Positions 10,619 to 21,407 of a stretch of 64,000 nucleotides of DNA are shown here, in pieces. Numbering within the stretch: position 1 is the first letter of the stretch; each line of letters starts with the position of its first letter. The stretch is from Semisulcospira habei (Eukaryota > Mollusca > Gastropoda > Semisulcospiridae), in contig BTPG01000006.1 in assembly GCA_036245525.1 (NCBI GenBank), positions 74,630,727-74,694,726 of the forward strand, written 5' to 3'. Position numbers and translations under genes: made by a program. The notes beneath the pieces were generated by a model. That model saw only the letters and a program-made list of their open reading frames with translations. It was not told the origin of the DNA and did no database searches.

Positions 10619-10732
10619 TTATTGTCATTGTCATCATGGCGAACATACGTGGCCATTGTTTTTTGATTCGCCAGTGGCCTGGCATCACTGCCGGAAGAAT
10701 CACATCTTATATTAGTATAGCTATGAGCGGAT

Positions 10733-10834
10733 GAGTGATTCACACTTGATTGTTCAAGGGTGGTGTCGGAATAGCTTGGCACTTCAGTACAGGCGCCAAG
10801 CTGACACCACCCTTGAACTATCACAAGTGATTCA
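10733..10834. mobile_element. Family B hairpin variant
   Basis: GAGTGATTCACACTTGATTG pairs with ATCACAAGTGATTC around GTTCAAGGGTGGTG/CACCACCCTTGAAC. The outer arms differ from other B copies but still pair. Confidence 0.7.
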
Positions 10835-11285
10835 TGCTTATTGCTGCTTGAGCCTAATGCTTCAACGTTCGTGATCCCAACCACATTACATTCATAATCC
10901 ATGAGTGTAAGAGTTCTTTCGTTATTTAGCAAAAGCCAATGAATATGTCCGTTTCAGAGAAATGCGAGATTTTCATTGCTATTACAATAAAATGTCGATT
11001 TTATCAGCAATGGGCATGCTAACTTTTGCCAGAGTTCATATATGGGCTGCTGCTGAATTTTCTTCCTTGGTCAAGTGGGGCTCCATATGGAGCGTATTTA
11101 CACTGCGTACAGAGAGAGCATTAGAATAACAGCGCACATAACCATTTGCTATGCAGTCGACCCACGGACTCGTGGCTAAGGGAGTTGCTTCCCATCTCCC
11201 GCTAGGACGTAAAGACCCAGGCCCGCACCGCAACACATTTTTGCTTTTAACTCCGATTATCGGCGAAGGCCATAATACTAAATGA
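10835..11285. other. Unassigned intronic sequence
   Basis: Nothing recognised. An open frame at 11036-11290 has no domain. Confidence 0.4.
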
Positions 11286-11335
11286 TTCACTCATTCTAGC
11301 CGTGCCATATTCGGATACGCGGCCCGAATTTGTTA
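11286..11335. mobile_element. Family D partial copy
   Basis: TCATTCTAGCCGTGCC, ATTCGGATACGCGGC, then a TTAA. The second arm is missing. Confidence 0.5.
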
Positions 11336-11476
11336 ATTAACTAAAGTATCGCGGAGGTCAGAATTTCATCTTTCAATTAAGGTTCGGGACAGGAATTGTG
11401 TATTAGGTGAACAGATTCGAGATTCACTGGTCATACAACAGCCAGAACTGATTTCACGTTGGAAAAAGTTATTTAT

Positions 11477-11558
11477 TTGAACTCATTCGAGATGTGCTAC
11501 ATCCGGATACGTGACATTAAGCCGCGTATCCAAAAGCGGCACATCTCGAATGTGTTAA
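11477..11558. mobile_element. Family D palindrome
   Basis: ACTCATTCGAGATGTGCTAC pairs with GCACATCTCGAATG. Here GATGTGC/GCACATC replaces the usual GACGTGC/GCACGTC on both arms. Right TTAA intact, left TTGA. Confidence 0.8.
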
Positions 11559-11640
11559 TTAAACAAAGCATGCAATGAAACTGATATTCAACATAACTCC
11601 TAAATCAATTTGCATGTTATATTGCAACGAAAATGTACAA

Positions 11641-11642
<2 letters not shown>

Positions 11643-11716
<74 letters not shown>

Positions 11717-11790
11717 CGGTGCGCGTGCGGGCGTATGTGCGTGCGTGCGTGCGTGCGTGCGTGTGTGCGAGCGAGCGAGCGTGCGTGAAC
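11643..11790. repeat. (GT)n with (GCGT)n microsatellite
   Basis: About 36 GT units grading into GCGT and GCGA units. Confidence 0.97.
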
Positions 11791-11954
11791 ATAATTTACT
11801 CATTCATTTTTCTTCTTCTTGATGATGCCCTAAGTCGGTTTGTGCTCAAATTAACTGAACTGAACTGATAACTTTCCAAAACCTGTATTAAAAAAAAGAA
11901 GTACTTGTTCGCATACTCTAAGAACTATACAGAGCGGAGAACACAAAAGCCGTC

Positions 11955-12023
11955 CACACTGGTTGCCTCCCTCGAATCGCTACCGCTTGTAAGCGGTAGC
12001 GATTCGAGCGAGACACCCAGTGG
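11955..12023. mobile_element. Family G palindrome
   Basis: CACACTGGTTGCCTCCCTCG and CGCTACCGCTTGTAAGCGGT centre. Right arm ATTCGAGCGAGACACCCAGT carries a few mismatches. Confidence 0.75.
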
Positions 12024-12438
12024 GAGAAGGCGTCATGAGTTATGATACAGAATGTCACGATGCAAAAAGGAATACAGCAGAGTGCCTACTGTCCTTACCG
12101 GTGTGGTGAGCGGCGTCTGAGTGCCCATCTCTCGCTTCTTGCCCGACCCATGTCTGTCATCATCACGCACCTCGGTGTTCTGCTTCAACGTCTGGAAACA
12201 CACGGACAACACACGCATGTCATAACGCTGTTCACACGCCTTCATTGTATTCGAGTCGAAAAACTGTATTTATCCCAAAGGGGCAATTCCAGTTTCTAAT
12301 TCACTGGTGCCATTAACATGTCTGTGAAATCACCGCAGTTCAAAATCCACACCACCCAGGTGACTGTCGAGCGTGTAAAACACACACATAATCCCACGTC
12401 TAGCCAAGGAAACTTGATGCACTGTCTATTCTGAAAAT
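12024..12438. other. Unassigned intronic sequence
   Basis: No exon or repeat recognised. Confidence 0.4.
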
Positions 12439-12642
12439 TTAACCCTTTGAACCATGAGGCCGACTTCCGCAAATTTTGGAGTTGTCGTCTGAAGACTGCA
12501 TTGACAATCCAGGAGACAGATCGACCATGATAGTTCAAGGCAGTGCCAGAATAGCTTGGCGCCCACGGGCGCCAAGCTATTCTGGCATCACCCTTGAACT
12601 ATCATGGTCGATCAATACAAAGCTTAGGAGCGTCAGGGTTAC
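12439..12642 (+). mobile_element. Family B3 element
   Basis: TTAACCCTTTGAACCATGAG start. Hairpin 12519-12612 with outer arms GATCGACCATGATAGTTCAA and TTGAACTATCATGGTCGATC, centre GGCGCCCACGGGCGCC. The right end CGTCAGGGTTAC has lost its TTAA. Confidence 0.8.
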
Positions 12643-12760
12643 ATTTTATGATAAACTGTGTTGTAATTGTCCTTTCTACACGACTAATGCCATCTCACGG
12701 CGGCCATCACAGTTCAAATCCTGATTAGCCGATCCTCCAAGGAAGAAGAATATACTGGGA

Positions 12761-12862
12761 CCAACAAGCGGCATACAGCACAATGAATGCGGGGGTTCTT
12801 GAGGATCTATGTCTCTTGCAGTTGGAGTTACTATCATTTTCGTGCCAGTGAAAGGATTTATC
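12761..12862 (+). mobile_element. Family A fragment
   Basis: Degenerate left arm; right arm GAGGATCTATGTCTCTTGCA and GTGCCAGTGAAAGGATTTA end. Confidence 0.6.
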
Positions 12863-13046
12863 GGACTCCATGGTAATAATCTAAAGATAGCTGTGGGAAC
12901 AAAGCCAATTTTACCACAACAATAGATCCTTATCAGGCTTATCTACAATATTCACACGCAGTAAATAACAATAAATAAATAAAACCTCCGGAAATGACGA
13001 AATGGTTAGATAAGAGACAAGAGTGTAGTTCCTGAGTGTGCTCGCT

Positions 13047-13066
13047 CGCGCGCACACACACACACA
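13047..13066. repeat. Short (CA)n
   Basis: GCGCACACACACACACAC. Confidence 0.8.
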
Positions 13067-13098
13067 AACTCTGAGACGAAGCATCTTCAGAGACGACA

Positions 13099-13300
13099 TT
13101 AACCCCTTCACTGCCAGTGGACGCAATTGTTAATTCAACGCCAAAGAGCCAGTGCCGTCAAACAAAACAAAATTGATACAAAGTATAGTGTCAGCGAGAA
13201 GTATACAACCTCATGCGCCCCGGTAAATGCTGAGGCTCATGCAGATCTATATCCCTTGCAGTTGGATTGTGTTAATTTTTTTCGACAATGAAGGGATTAA
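13099..13300 (+). mobile_element. Full-length family A element
   Basis: TTAACCCCTTCACTGCCAGT start, hairpin 13194-13263, end CGACAATGAAGGGATTAA. The final TTAA also starts a B1 element. Confidence 0.85.
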
Positions 13301-13471
13301 CCCATTTAGCCCCGAGTCCCTGCAGCAGGAGATGGTATTGACCATGATAATTCAAGGGTAGTGCCAGATTAGCTTGGCGCCTGAATTCATCCCCTGCAAC
13401 TGGAACATTGTCGTTAGCCAACACCTCAGTCCAAAATGTGAGGAATGGGACCTTGGGGCTAAAAAGGTTAA
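13297..13471 (+). mobile_element. Family B1 element with collapsed hairpin
   Basis: TTAACCCATTTAGCCCCGAG start; left arm intact to CTTGGCGCC, then TGAATTCATCCCCTGC directly. Most of the right arm is deleted. Ends GGGGCTAAAAAGGTTAA. Confidence 0.8.
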
Positions 13472-13957
13472 AGGCGAAAATCGAAAAATTAAGATAAAAA
13501 GCATGTATTCAAGAAAAACAAACAAATGCCTAAACGTTTCTTTGCGTTAAAAAAATAAAAGAGATAAACCAAAGCAACAGACAATAAACCAAACGAAACC
13601 CAAACCGAAACTGTTTTATGTAACTGAAGTTACAACATATTAATATTTTATTTCGAACTTACCCGTCCTCTGTGAAAAGTGAGGATGGACCGACCACTGT
13701 TTCTTCTGAGAAACTTCATGGCTCTTCTCAAAGTTCTTTACATGTAAAACCGCCTTCTCGGTTTATGCGCATACTTTCCGAACACTTCCCACAAAATGAG
13801 CCGCTCTCTTCTGTCAAGAACTGTCTCTTACACCACGTATAATAATGTGAGGCTTTGAGTGGCCTTATGGGTTGACACATCACGACGACAAACAGCGTAA
13901 GGGCACAGTTAATTAAAGCCTTTTCATTTAGCAGTACTGATGCCAGCTTACCTCCCC
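13472..13957. other. Unassigned AT-rich intronic sequence
   Basis: A-rich around 13490-13650. An open frame at 13728-13964 has no recognisable domain. Confidence 0.4.
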
Positions 13958-14028
13958 TTGGCAAAGTGCAAAGATTCTCATGAGCCCCTGCGTCCGCAGG
14001 GGCTCATGAGAATCTTTGCCCTTTGCCA
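13958..14028. mobile_element. Family A hairpin only, variant outer arm
   Basis: TTGGCAAAGTGCAAAGATTC pairs with GAATCTTTGCCCTTTGCCAA. CAAAG/CTTTG replaces the usual CATAG/CTATG on both arms. Confidence 0.85.
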
Positions 14029-14030
14029 AC

Positions 14031-14484
14031 GAAGGCCTGGCACATTTACATTCTTTTCCTTTTCCTTTTTTTTTTTATACATCCTTTTCGCAGATTCAAA
14101 TTTACGGCTGCTGAGTCAGAAAGGACATTTATTTCTCGTCAGCTGTATCATTATTGAGGAAACGCCGCTGTATATGTTATTTCTTGCCGGCCGCGCTTCC
14201 TTTAAAAGGACTCATCTGACGATGAATCGCTACAAAACTTCACGTTAACCAGAAATATGATTACAACTGTAGGATATTACGTGCGCTATTTTTAAACACA
14301 ATGAATCACATTCCGCACGGAAATGATTCGACGGCGTGAAGTAAGGATAATATTATGGTCTAATGTACATTGGTAATCTGTTAATGGCAAAATATTTATA
14401 GATCATATATTGCCCGCGAGACTAGTTTCGTGTGGAACGTTTTAGTTGTAGTCCTTTTCCTGTCTTTGTACATACATCCAGAGC
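14031..14484. other. Unassigned intronic sequence
   Basis: T run near 14068; otherwise nothing recognised. Confidence 0.4.
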
Positions 14485-14819
14485 GAACACCCCCCCCCCC
14501 CCCCACACACACACACACACACACACCCCTTCCTTTAAAATGCTATAACAAAGTCTCTGTTTGGGGTGTTTGGACGACCACTCTCCCCCCCCCCCCACCC
14601 CCCGTTGTTTGATATTTTGGCAAGTGGTGAGTCTTAACACACATGCATCTTCTCTCTCTTCCTACCCCCACCCCCCTTGCTTTTCGATTCTTCGGCCCCT
14701 GGAAGCAAGGTGTAGTTTCGCCGCGGAGGCCTTTTGTATCAGGTTGAAGGTCCCAAACAAAAAGTTGGAACCCCCTCCTCCCCCCCCCACAACCCCCGCC
14801 CCCTGATCCGCCCCTGTAA
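14485..14819 (+). mobile_element. Family K element, uninterrupted copy
   Basis: C-rich and (CA)n block, AAAATGCTATAACAAAGTCT, GGGGTGTTTGG, TGATATTTTGGCAAGTGGTG, an unoccupied TTAA at 14634-14637, TTCGGCCCCTGGAAGCAAGG, GGCCTTTTGTATCAGGTTGA and the end CTGATCCGCCCCTG. Homologous to 17320-17936. The terminus resembles hAT-type CAGGGGCGGATC ends; that assignment is tentative. Confidence 0.7.
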
Positions 14820-14822
14820 GTT

Positions 14823-15009
14823 ACTGACATCTTGGTTCATTCAAAGACCTAAAGTCCGGCAAAACCGCCCAAGAAAACACGGATACAAATTGGTCTCAGC
14901 AAGAGGCACAGATCCGCATGAGCCCCCGCAATCATGAGGGGGCTCATGAGGACCCATGTCTCGTGCAGTTGGATCGTGTAGACCTTGTGTCGGCAGTGAA
15001 GGAGGTTAA
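14823..15009 (+). mobile_element. Family A element, left-truncated
   Basis: Directly follows the K element. Hairpin 14899-14967 with mismatches in the centre; right end GTCGGCAGTGAAGGAGGTTAA. Confidence 0.75.
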
Positions 15010-15088
15010 CACATTGGAGACGTGACGCATCCGGATTCGCGGCTTCACATGCCGCGGATCCGGTTGCGGCACGTTTCGAAAGAGTTGA
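15006..15088. mobile_element. Family D palindrome between two A elements
   Basis: TTAACACATTGGAGACGTGA start; CGGTTGCGGCACGTTTCGAA right arm; ends TTGA. Shares end tetranucleotides with both neighbours. Confidence 0.8.
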
Positions 15089-15302
15089 CCCATTCCGTGC
15101 GGCTGTACGTACATTTTGGTTTCTGGAATCTTTCTCCATTGAACGAACCAAAAGCTAAAACCGCTCAAGAAACATGCATACAAATTGGTCTCAGCAAGGG
15201 GCATAGAACCTCATGGGCCCCCGCATTCGCGGGGGCCCATGAGGATCTATGCCTCTTGCAGCTAGATCGTGTTGACGATATCTCGGCAGTGAAGGGGGTT
15301 AA
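15085..15302 (+). mobile_element. Full-length family A element
   Basis: Starts at the TTGA that ends D. Hairpin 15192-15260 with GAACCTCATGGGCCCCCGC paired to GCGGGGGCCCATGAGGATC (GGGCCC/GGGCCC instead of GAGCCC/GGGCTC). Ends TCGGCAGTGAAGGGGGTTAA. Confidence 0.85.
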
Positions 15303-15441
15303 TCTCCGGAAGTGCTTGTATTGTAGATTATCGGGTGTATCCATCTTTAGGCTTCTCACGACAAGAGGTCATTATGTCGAGAAAGAACAAGAACCCCAAC
15401 AGGGAAGTTTTAAACTTTAAGGAAACAGTCTTTACATGTGT

Positions 15442-15649
15442 TTAACCCATTTAGCCCCGACCCACTACAGCAGGAGATGGATCGACCATAATTCAAGGGT
15501 AGTGCCAGATTAGCTTGGCGCCTGACGGCGCCAAGCTAATCTGACACTACCCTTGAATTATCATGGTCGATCCATCTCTTAGAACTGGTACATAGTTGTA
15601 AAAGGGCTCCTCTAAGGCGGAAATGCGGATTTGGGGTTAAATGAGTTAA
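15442..15649 (+). mobile_element. Full-length family B1 element
   Basis: TTAACCCATTTAGCCCCGAC start, hairpin 15480-15575 centred on GGCGCCTGACGGCGCC, end GGGTTAAATGAGTTAA. Confidence 0.88.
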
Positions 15650-15775
15650 ACTATGATGCTCCAACTATATCTGGATTCCGGGGGGAAAAAAATTATATTT
15701 TCTACAGAGAATCTAACGAGGAAATACAGAACTGAGAAAGAAACAGGTTTCAGAACAACAAGGATGAAGCGGTTT

Positions 15776-17190
15776 ACAGTGGAACCTGTTTTAAGCGACC
15801 ACAATCGTTTACAAGAAAAAAGTGGTCTGACATCAAAGACAGGTGCTCTCTCGTGAAGTCTTGAAGGGCAAAACATGTGTCATTAAAGACCTAACCATTG
15901 GTCTGACATCAAAGACAGGTGCTCTCTCAAGAAGTCTTGAAGGGTAAAACATGTGTCATTAAAGACCTAACCATTGGTCTGACATCAAAGACAAGTGCTC
16001 TCTCACGAAGTCTTGAAGGGCAAAACATGTGTCATTAAAGACCTAACCACTGGTCATCAAAGACAGGTGCTCTCTCAAGAAGTCTTGAAGGGCAAAACAT
16101 GTGTCATTAAAGACCTAACCATTGGTCTGACATCAAAGACAGGTGCTCTCTCAAGAAGTCTTGGAAGGGCAAAACATGTGTCATTAAAGACCTAACCATT
16201 GGTCTGACATTAAAGACAGGTGCTCTCTCAAGAAGTCTTGAAGGGCAAAACATGTGTCATTAAAGACCTAACCATTGGTCTGACATCAAAGACAGGTGCT
16301 CTCTCAAGAAGTCTTGAAGGGCAAAACATGTGTCATTAAAGACCTAACCATTGGTCTGACATCAAAGACAGGTGCTCTCTCAAGAAGTCTTGAAGGGCTA
16401 AACATGTGTCATTAAAGACCTAACCATTGGTCTGACATCAAAGACAGGTGCTCTCTCAAGAAGTCTTGAAGGGCAAAACATGTATCATTAAAGACCTAAC
16501 CATTGGTCTGACATCAAAGACAGGTGCTCTCTCAAGAAGTCTTGAAGGGCTAAAAATGTGTCATTAAAGACCTAACCATTGGTCTGACATCAAAGACAGG
16601 TGCTCTCTCACGAAGTCTTGAAGGGCTAAAACATGTGTCATTAAAGACCTAACCATTGGTCTGACATCAAAGACAGGTGCTCTCTCACGAAGTCTTGAAG
16701 GGCTAAACATGTGTCATTAAAGACCTAACCATTGGTCTGACATCAAAGACAGGTGCTCTCTCAAGAAGTCTTGAAGGGCAAAACATGTGTCATTAAAGAC
16801 CTAACCATTGGTCTGACATCAAAGACAGGTGCTCTCACAAGAAGTCTTGAAGAGCACAACATGTCATTAAAGACCTAACCATTGGTCTGACATCAAAGAC
16901 AGGTGCTCTCTCAAGAAGTCTTGAAGGGCAAAACATGTGTCATTAAAGACCTAACCATTGGTCTGACATCAAAGACAGGTGCTCTCTCAAGAAGTCTTGA
17001 AGGGCAAAGCATGTGTCATTAAAGACCTAACCATTGGTCTGACATCAAAGACAGGTGCTCTCTCAAGAAGTCTTGAAGGGCAAAACATGTGTCATTAAAG
17101 ACCACCATTTAGGTGGTTAGCCACTTAAATGATGATAATTAATGACAGGCGATCTCTTATAAGAGTGAGTCGCTTAAAACTGGTCTACCC
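15776..17190 (+). mobile_element. Family L element containing a 76-bp satellite
   Basis: CAGTGGAACCTGTTTTAAGC at the left faces CGCTTAAAACTGGTCTACC at the right (inverted). Between the tandem array and the right end lies a small palindrome CACCATTTAGGTGGTTAGCC. A single-copy relative is at 27351-27455. Confidence 0.7.
15824..17105 (+). repeat. 76-bp tandem satellite, about 17 units
   Basis: GGTCTGACATCAAAGACAGG recurs at 15824, 15900, 15976, 16052, 16124 and so on. Each unit includes GCTCTCTCAAGAAGTCTTGA and AACATGTGTCATTAAAGACC. Units differ by a few bases; one has a 4-bp deletion (16052). Confidence 0.97.
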
Positions 17191-17319
17191 GTGTGGAATT
17201 CCGGCTGGGGTAAACATTTTATAACGTAAACAAACGACAAGAAGGGCAGAGTTGGGTTTAATGCAGAGCAGGTTACTACGGCCATCTCATGACGGAATGA
17301 GACGGGCAGAGCGTGAACT

Positions 17320-17399
17320 CAGGGGCGGATCGGGGGGGGGGGGGAGGAGGGGGTTACAGGGGTTCGGGCCTCCCCCCCCCCCGCCCCCCCCCCAAATAA

Positions 17400-17430
<31 letters not shown>

Positions 17431-17936
17431 TTGAAAGTGCTATAACAAAATCCCTTTTTGGGGTGTTTGGACCCCCTCCCCCGCCCCTTGTTGATATTTT
17501 GCCGAATGGTGAGAGTCTTAACTTTATCATTCGGAATTGTGTGAAACAAGTTTGATTAAAATAGTTCAAGGGTAGTGCCAGAATAGCTTGGCGCCTCTAG
17601 GCGCCAAGCTATTCTGGCACTACCCTTAAACTAAAGCCATTGGTCTATATTCTTATCTGTAAGTACTATAATGTAGCTTGCATATGGCAGTGAACAAATT
17701 TGAAGCTTTTAGCCTCAGTATGATATGGGTTAAGACGCAAGCCCTCCCCCCCCCCTCATCCTCCTCCCCACCCCATTCCCCCCCCCCCCCCCCCCCACCC
17801 CACCCCACCAGCCTTTTCGATTTTTCGGCCCCTGGAAGCAAATAGCGTCGGGGAGGCCTTTTGTATCAGGCTGAAGGTCCCAAACAAAACGTTTGAAACC
17901 CCCCCCCCCCATTCGAGGTAACTGATCCGCCCCTGA
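17320..17936 (+). mobile_element. Family K element interrupted by B2
   Basis: Left end CTCAGGGGCGGATCGG, right end ACTGATCCGCCCCTGA, giving short inverted termini. Left part to GAGAGTCTTAA and right part from TTAAGACGCAAGCC align with 14485-14819 around its single TTAA. Internal G/C runs and (TAAA)n at 17398-17430. Confidence 0.8.
17518..17733 (-). mobile_element. Family B2 element inserted in K at TTAA
   Basis: TTAACTTTATCATTCGG start, hairpin 17563-17632 (CCAGAATAGCTTGGCGCC), end GCCTCAGTATGATATGGGTTAA, flanked by TTAA on both sides. Precisely absent from the paralogous K copy at 14634. Confidence 0.9.
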
Positions 17937-18265
17937 AACTGTTCGTCTTTGTGAAGGCAACGTGCAGGATTTTCTGGATTCTGCGGAAGCAATAGCCCCT
18001 CAACCCCTTCCCCCAAACTCCCCACCATCCCTGGATCCCAATGGAACATTTGTACCAGGAAGGATGGAGGGCCCTCGCCATAGAGGACAGCCATAAGTAC
18101 TGACACTTTGTTAGGCGACAGACAGTAGTGTGTGTAAGTGACAAAAGGCAGCAGATTGTCGCCGTGGGAAAATTGCGTCCACTTCATTCACCGTTAGTTT
18201 ATAAGTAGACTGCACACAAACAATGCGGCACTACATACACCCTTTGCCCGCACGCCAAGTCAAGT
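17937..18265. other. Unassigned intronic sequence
   Basis: Nothing recognised; low-complexity C runs near 18000. Confidence 0.4.
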
Positions 18266-18332
18266 CTTCAAGAGGCATAGATTCTCGTGAGCCCCTGCAG
18301 TCGCAGGGCTCATGAGAATCTATACCTCTTGT
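18266..18332. mobile_element. Family A hairpin only
   Basis: AAGAGGCATAGATTCTCGTG pairs with CATGAGAATCTATACCTCTT. GATTC/GAATC with CCCTGC/GCAGGG centre (T-type subfamily). Confidence 0.85.
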
Positions 18333-18451
18333 GCCAGCGTCAGACGGACTCATTTACCTTCATACACTTTGAGCAGGAACTTAAAAATAATCGAAGTTGT
18401 GAGTCTGTTCCTGCAAACATGGAGCAATACACCGGCAACAAACGATCCATA

Positions 18452-18515
18452 TGCAAGAGACACAGATTCTCATGAGCCTCTGCACCAGCAGGGCCTCACG
18501 ACAATCTATCTCTCT
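18452..18515. mobile_element. Family A hairpin only, decayed
   Basis: TGCAAGAGACACAGATTCTC left arm; the right arm is mutated. Confidence 0.7.
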
Positions 18516-18939
18516 ATCGCTCAATGTCCGTTCGGCCTAATTTAAGTGCGCTGCGCCTCTGAAGCGGGAAGATTGAGGTTCTGAGTAGGCGATTTCTCGC
18601 CCACACAAATGCCGGTCAGGAGCATCTACTGAAAGCTTGAAGTTAAGCGATGGTTTCCTCAAATCTCACGCGATGCGAAGACCCAGAACACGGGACACAA
18701 CACAAGTGTCAAGTATATTTAGTGGAGTCGGGAATGCTAAACGTCAAAATTGGAAACCGATGGAAAATAAATACGAAAAAGCGATGAATTGACTTCCTGA
18801 GGTTATACGAGGTGCGACTAGAATATCCCATACAAAGACCCGCCTTTAGTCTCCTGACGCACAGCCTCAGTTAGGGGACGAAGAGTATTTCCAGGTTTTT
18901 GGAGACATTTGACGGAACCAACCTGTGACTGACGTTTGT
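18516..18939. other. Unassigned intronic sequence
   Basis: Nothing recognised. Confidence 0.4.
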
Positions 18940-19041
18940 GGGACTACTCCCAGGACGGACCCACTCGGGGAGTACGCCATCTCATTTCAATAGAAGTGTA
19001 CTTGTGGCGTACTCCTCCAGCGGGTCTGTCTGGGGAGTACT
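18940..19041. repeat. Imperfect ~100-bp palindrome
   Basis: GGACTACTCCCAGGACGGAC and CACTCGGGGAGTACGCCA face TGGCGTACTCCTCCAGCGGG and TCTGTCTGGGGAGTACT. Single copy here; it does not belong to families A-L. Confidence 0.6.
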
Positions 19042-19279
19042 AAAATGTATGATAATGTTAAAGCAAGGCGGATTATATAAAATAAAATTCACACAGGAGC
19101 AATGGATGTATAAATTAAGTACGGCTCCATTCCTCAAGGATACACCCACAGATTTTTTTTTTTGTTTTTTTTTGTTTCAAGAAACAGAGTCTACCGGTAA
19201 CCTGTTTCAAAATGTTGGGTTAGAACGAAACGAAATGAGCATTGACCTCTCTGTTTGTCTTCAACAAAGTTACAGTAAC

Positions 19280-19493
19280 TTAACTCATTCAGCCCGACGC
19301 ACGTATTTCCCAAGTTTTGGAGGCGTCATCTAACGACTAAGCACCTGTTGCAGGAGATTGGTCGACCATGTTAATTCAAGGGTAGTGCCAGATTGGCTTG
19401 GCGCCGACAGGCGCCAAGCTAATCTGGCACTACCCTTGAATTATCATGGTCGACCCATCTCCTGCTGTAGTGCGTCAGGGCTGAATGGGTTAA
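19280..19493 (-). mobile_element. Full-length family B1 element, reverse orientation
   Basis: TTAACTCATTCAGCCCGACG start, hairpin 19359-19454, end TCAGGGCTGAATGGGTTAA. The flanking sequence is locally duplicated at 19545-19610 without the element. Confidence 0.88.
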
Positions 19494-19608
19494 GAAACAA
19501 TGAAAAACGTGACGTAATGGTCACAAGACATCACATGACACCGGTCCTCTCTCTGTGTCTTCAATAAAGTAACAGCAACTCAATAAACAATGAAACAAGA
19601 AACGTAAT

Positions 19609-19903
19609 GTCCACTAAAGGCGATTGCACAACTACAGTACTATACCATGAGACCCCGAAACTGGATGACTACAGATAACCGGTATATTTAGAATGAAAAA
19701 AAAAAAAAAAAACCCGTAATGGTCACATCATCACACCGGTGCTATGCGTCGGCAGTTTCTAAAGCTGGCAATAATACAGCATCCGCCTATTGTTTACTAA
19801 CTGCATGTGACACGTCCACTAAAGGCGATTGCACAACTACAGTACTATACCATGAAACTCCGAAACTGGATGGCTACAGATAACCGGTATATTTAGAATT
19901 GCT
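19609..19903 (+). repeat. ~90-bp direct duplication, period 205 bp
   Basis: GTCCACTAAAGGCGATTGCA at 19609 and 19814; both copies run on to GATAACCGGTATATTTAGAA with about four substitutions. CCGTAATGGTCACATCATCA between them also matches 19510-19535. Confidence 0.85.
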
Positions 19904-20068
19904 AAGGCATTCCTAAAACAACGCACTGTCATGGGAAGAATACTAATATTATCACAGTGGTGATTAATAAAAGTAGTCTTTCAAAGTTTCACATGACCGA
20001 ATGTGACTGTGTTCTTGGCCGCATACAGCACAGGAAATAAATCTCAGGAAATAACTATATAATAACGG

Positions 20069-20096
20069 TATTATTATTATTATTATTATTATTAAC
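20069..20096. repeat. (ATT)n microsatellite
   Basis: TATTATTATT run. Confidence 0.9.
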
Positions 20097-20129
20097 TATC
20101 AGGATGGAAAACAACGTTCAATTAAACCA

Positions 20130-20209
20130 TTAACTCATTGGAGACGTACCGCCTCCGGATACGCGGCTTATGCCGCGTATCCAGAGGCGGCACGTCTCCA
20201 ATGAGTTAA
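20130..20209. mobile_element. Family D palindrome
   Basis: TTAACTCATTGGAGACGTAC start, centre ACGCGGCTTATGCCGCGT, end GGCACGTCTCCAATGAGTTAA. GGAGAC/GTCTCC replaces CGAGAC/GTCTCG on both arms. Confidence 0.88.
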
Positions 20210-20439
20210 CACACGAATAGGCGTGTGTCCGTTTACACTACGCCTAGAAAATGTTCTTCACAATGGACTTGTCTTATAACAAGGTCGCATGTAACGGAAG
20301 TCGGATAAAGCAACACTTTTTCTGAGCGCGGATACTGCAAAACTTGTTCTGAACTCCCAACTACATTTTTTTCCATGTTAATTACTCCGCTTACAACAAA
20401 CTTTTGGATGTAACAGCATGAAATTCTGGATCTTCTGGC

Positions 20440-20518
20440 ACGTTGCTCTACCCGTAGTCCATTGTACTTTGTAGACCCATTTACGTGTGACGTTAAACCC
20501 CACTAACTAACTAACCAA
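20440..20518 (+). mobile_element. SINE 3' tail fragment
   Basis: GACGTTAAACCCCACTAACT followed by AACTAACCAACC, a tail I associate with molluscan SINEs. The head is not recognisable. Confidence 0.55.
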
Positions 20519-20521
20519 CCA

Positions 20522-20585
20522 TTTACGTGTGGTGGTCTATGCAAGCCGTAAGGTCCAAATTCACAAACCAGCACGCACAACCTTC
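20522..20585. mobile_element. Family E half copy
   Basis: AAGCCGTAAGGTCCAAATTC and ACAAACCAGCACGC are the right arm; the left arm is mostly lost. Confidence 0.6.
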
Positions 20586-20639
20586 TGAAATATACTTACA
20601 TGGACCACAAACCTCTCATAATATATGTATGTGTGTAGT

Positions 20640-20683
20640 AATAGATTGATTTAATTTTTTTATTTTTTTTGGGTAATTGTATT

Positions 20684-20715
<32 letters not shown>

Positions 20716-20760
20716 AACTATTATTATTTATTTTATTGTTTAAATTGTTTATTTATTATA

Positions 20761-20795
<35 letters not shown>

Positions 20796-20862
20796 TTAAA
20801 ATTATTATTATTTATTTTATTTTTTTTTTATTTTTTATTTTTTTTTTTTTTGGGGGGGGGGC
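20640..20862. repeat. (ATT)n and poly-T/poly-G low-complexity tract
   Basis: About 200 bp of ATT and T runs ending in a G run. Confidence 0.95.
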
Positions 20863-20864
20863 AT

Positions 20865-21407
<543 letters not shown>

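Noticed and set aside
17754..18187. Gly/Pro-rich frames over C-runs
   Set aside because: Low-complexity translation of the C-rich part of the K element.
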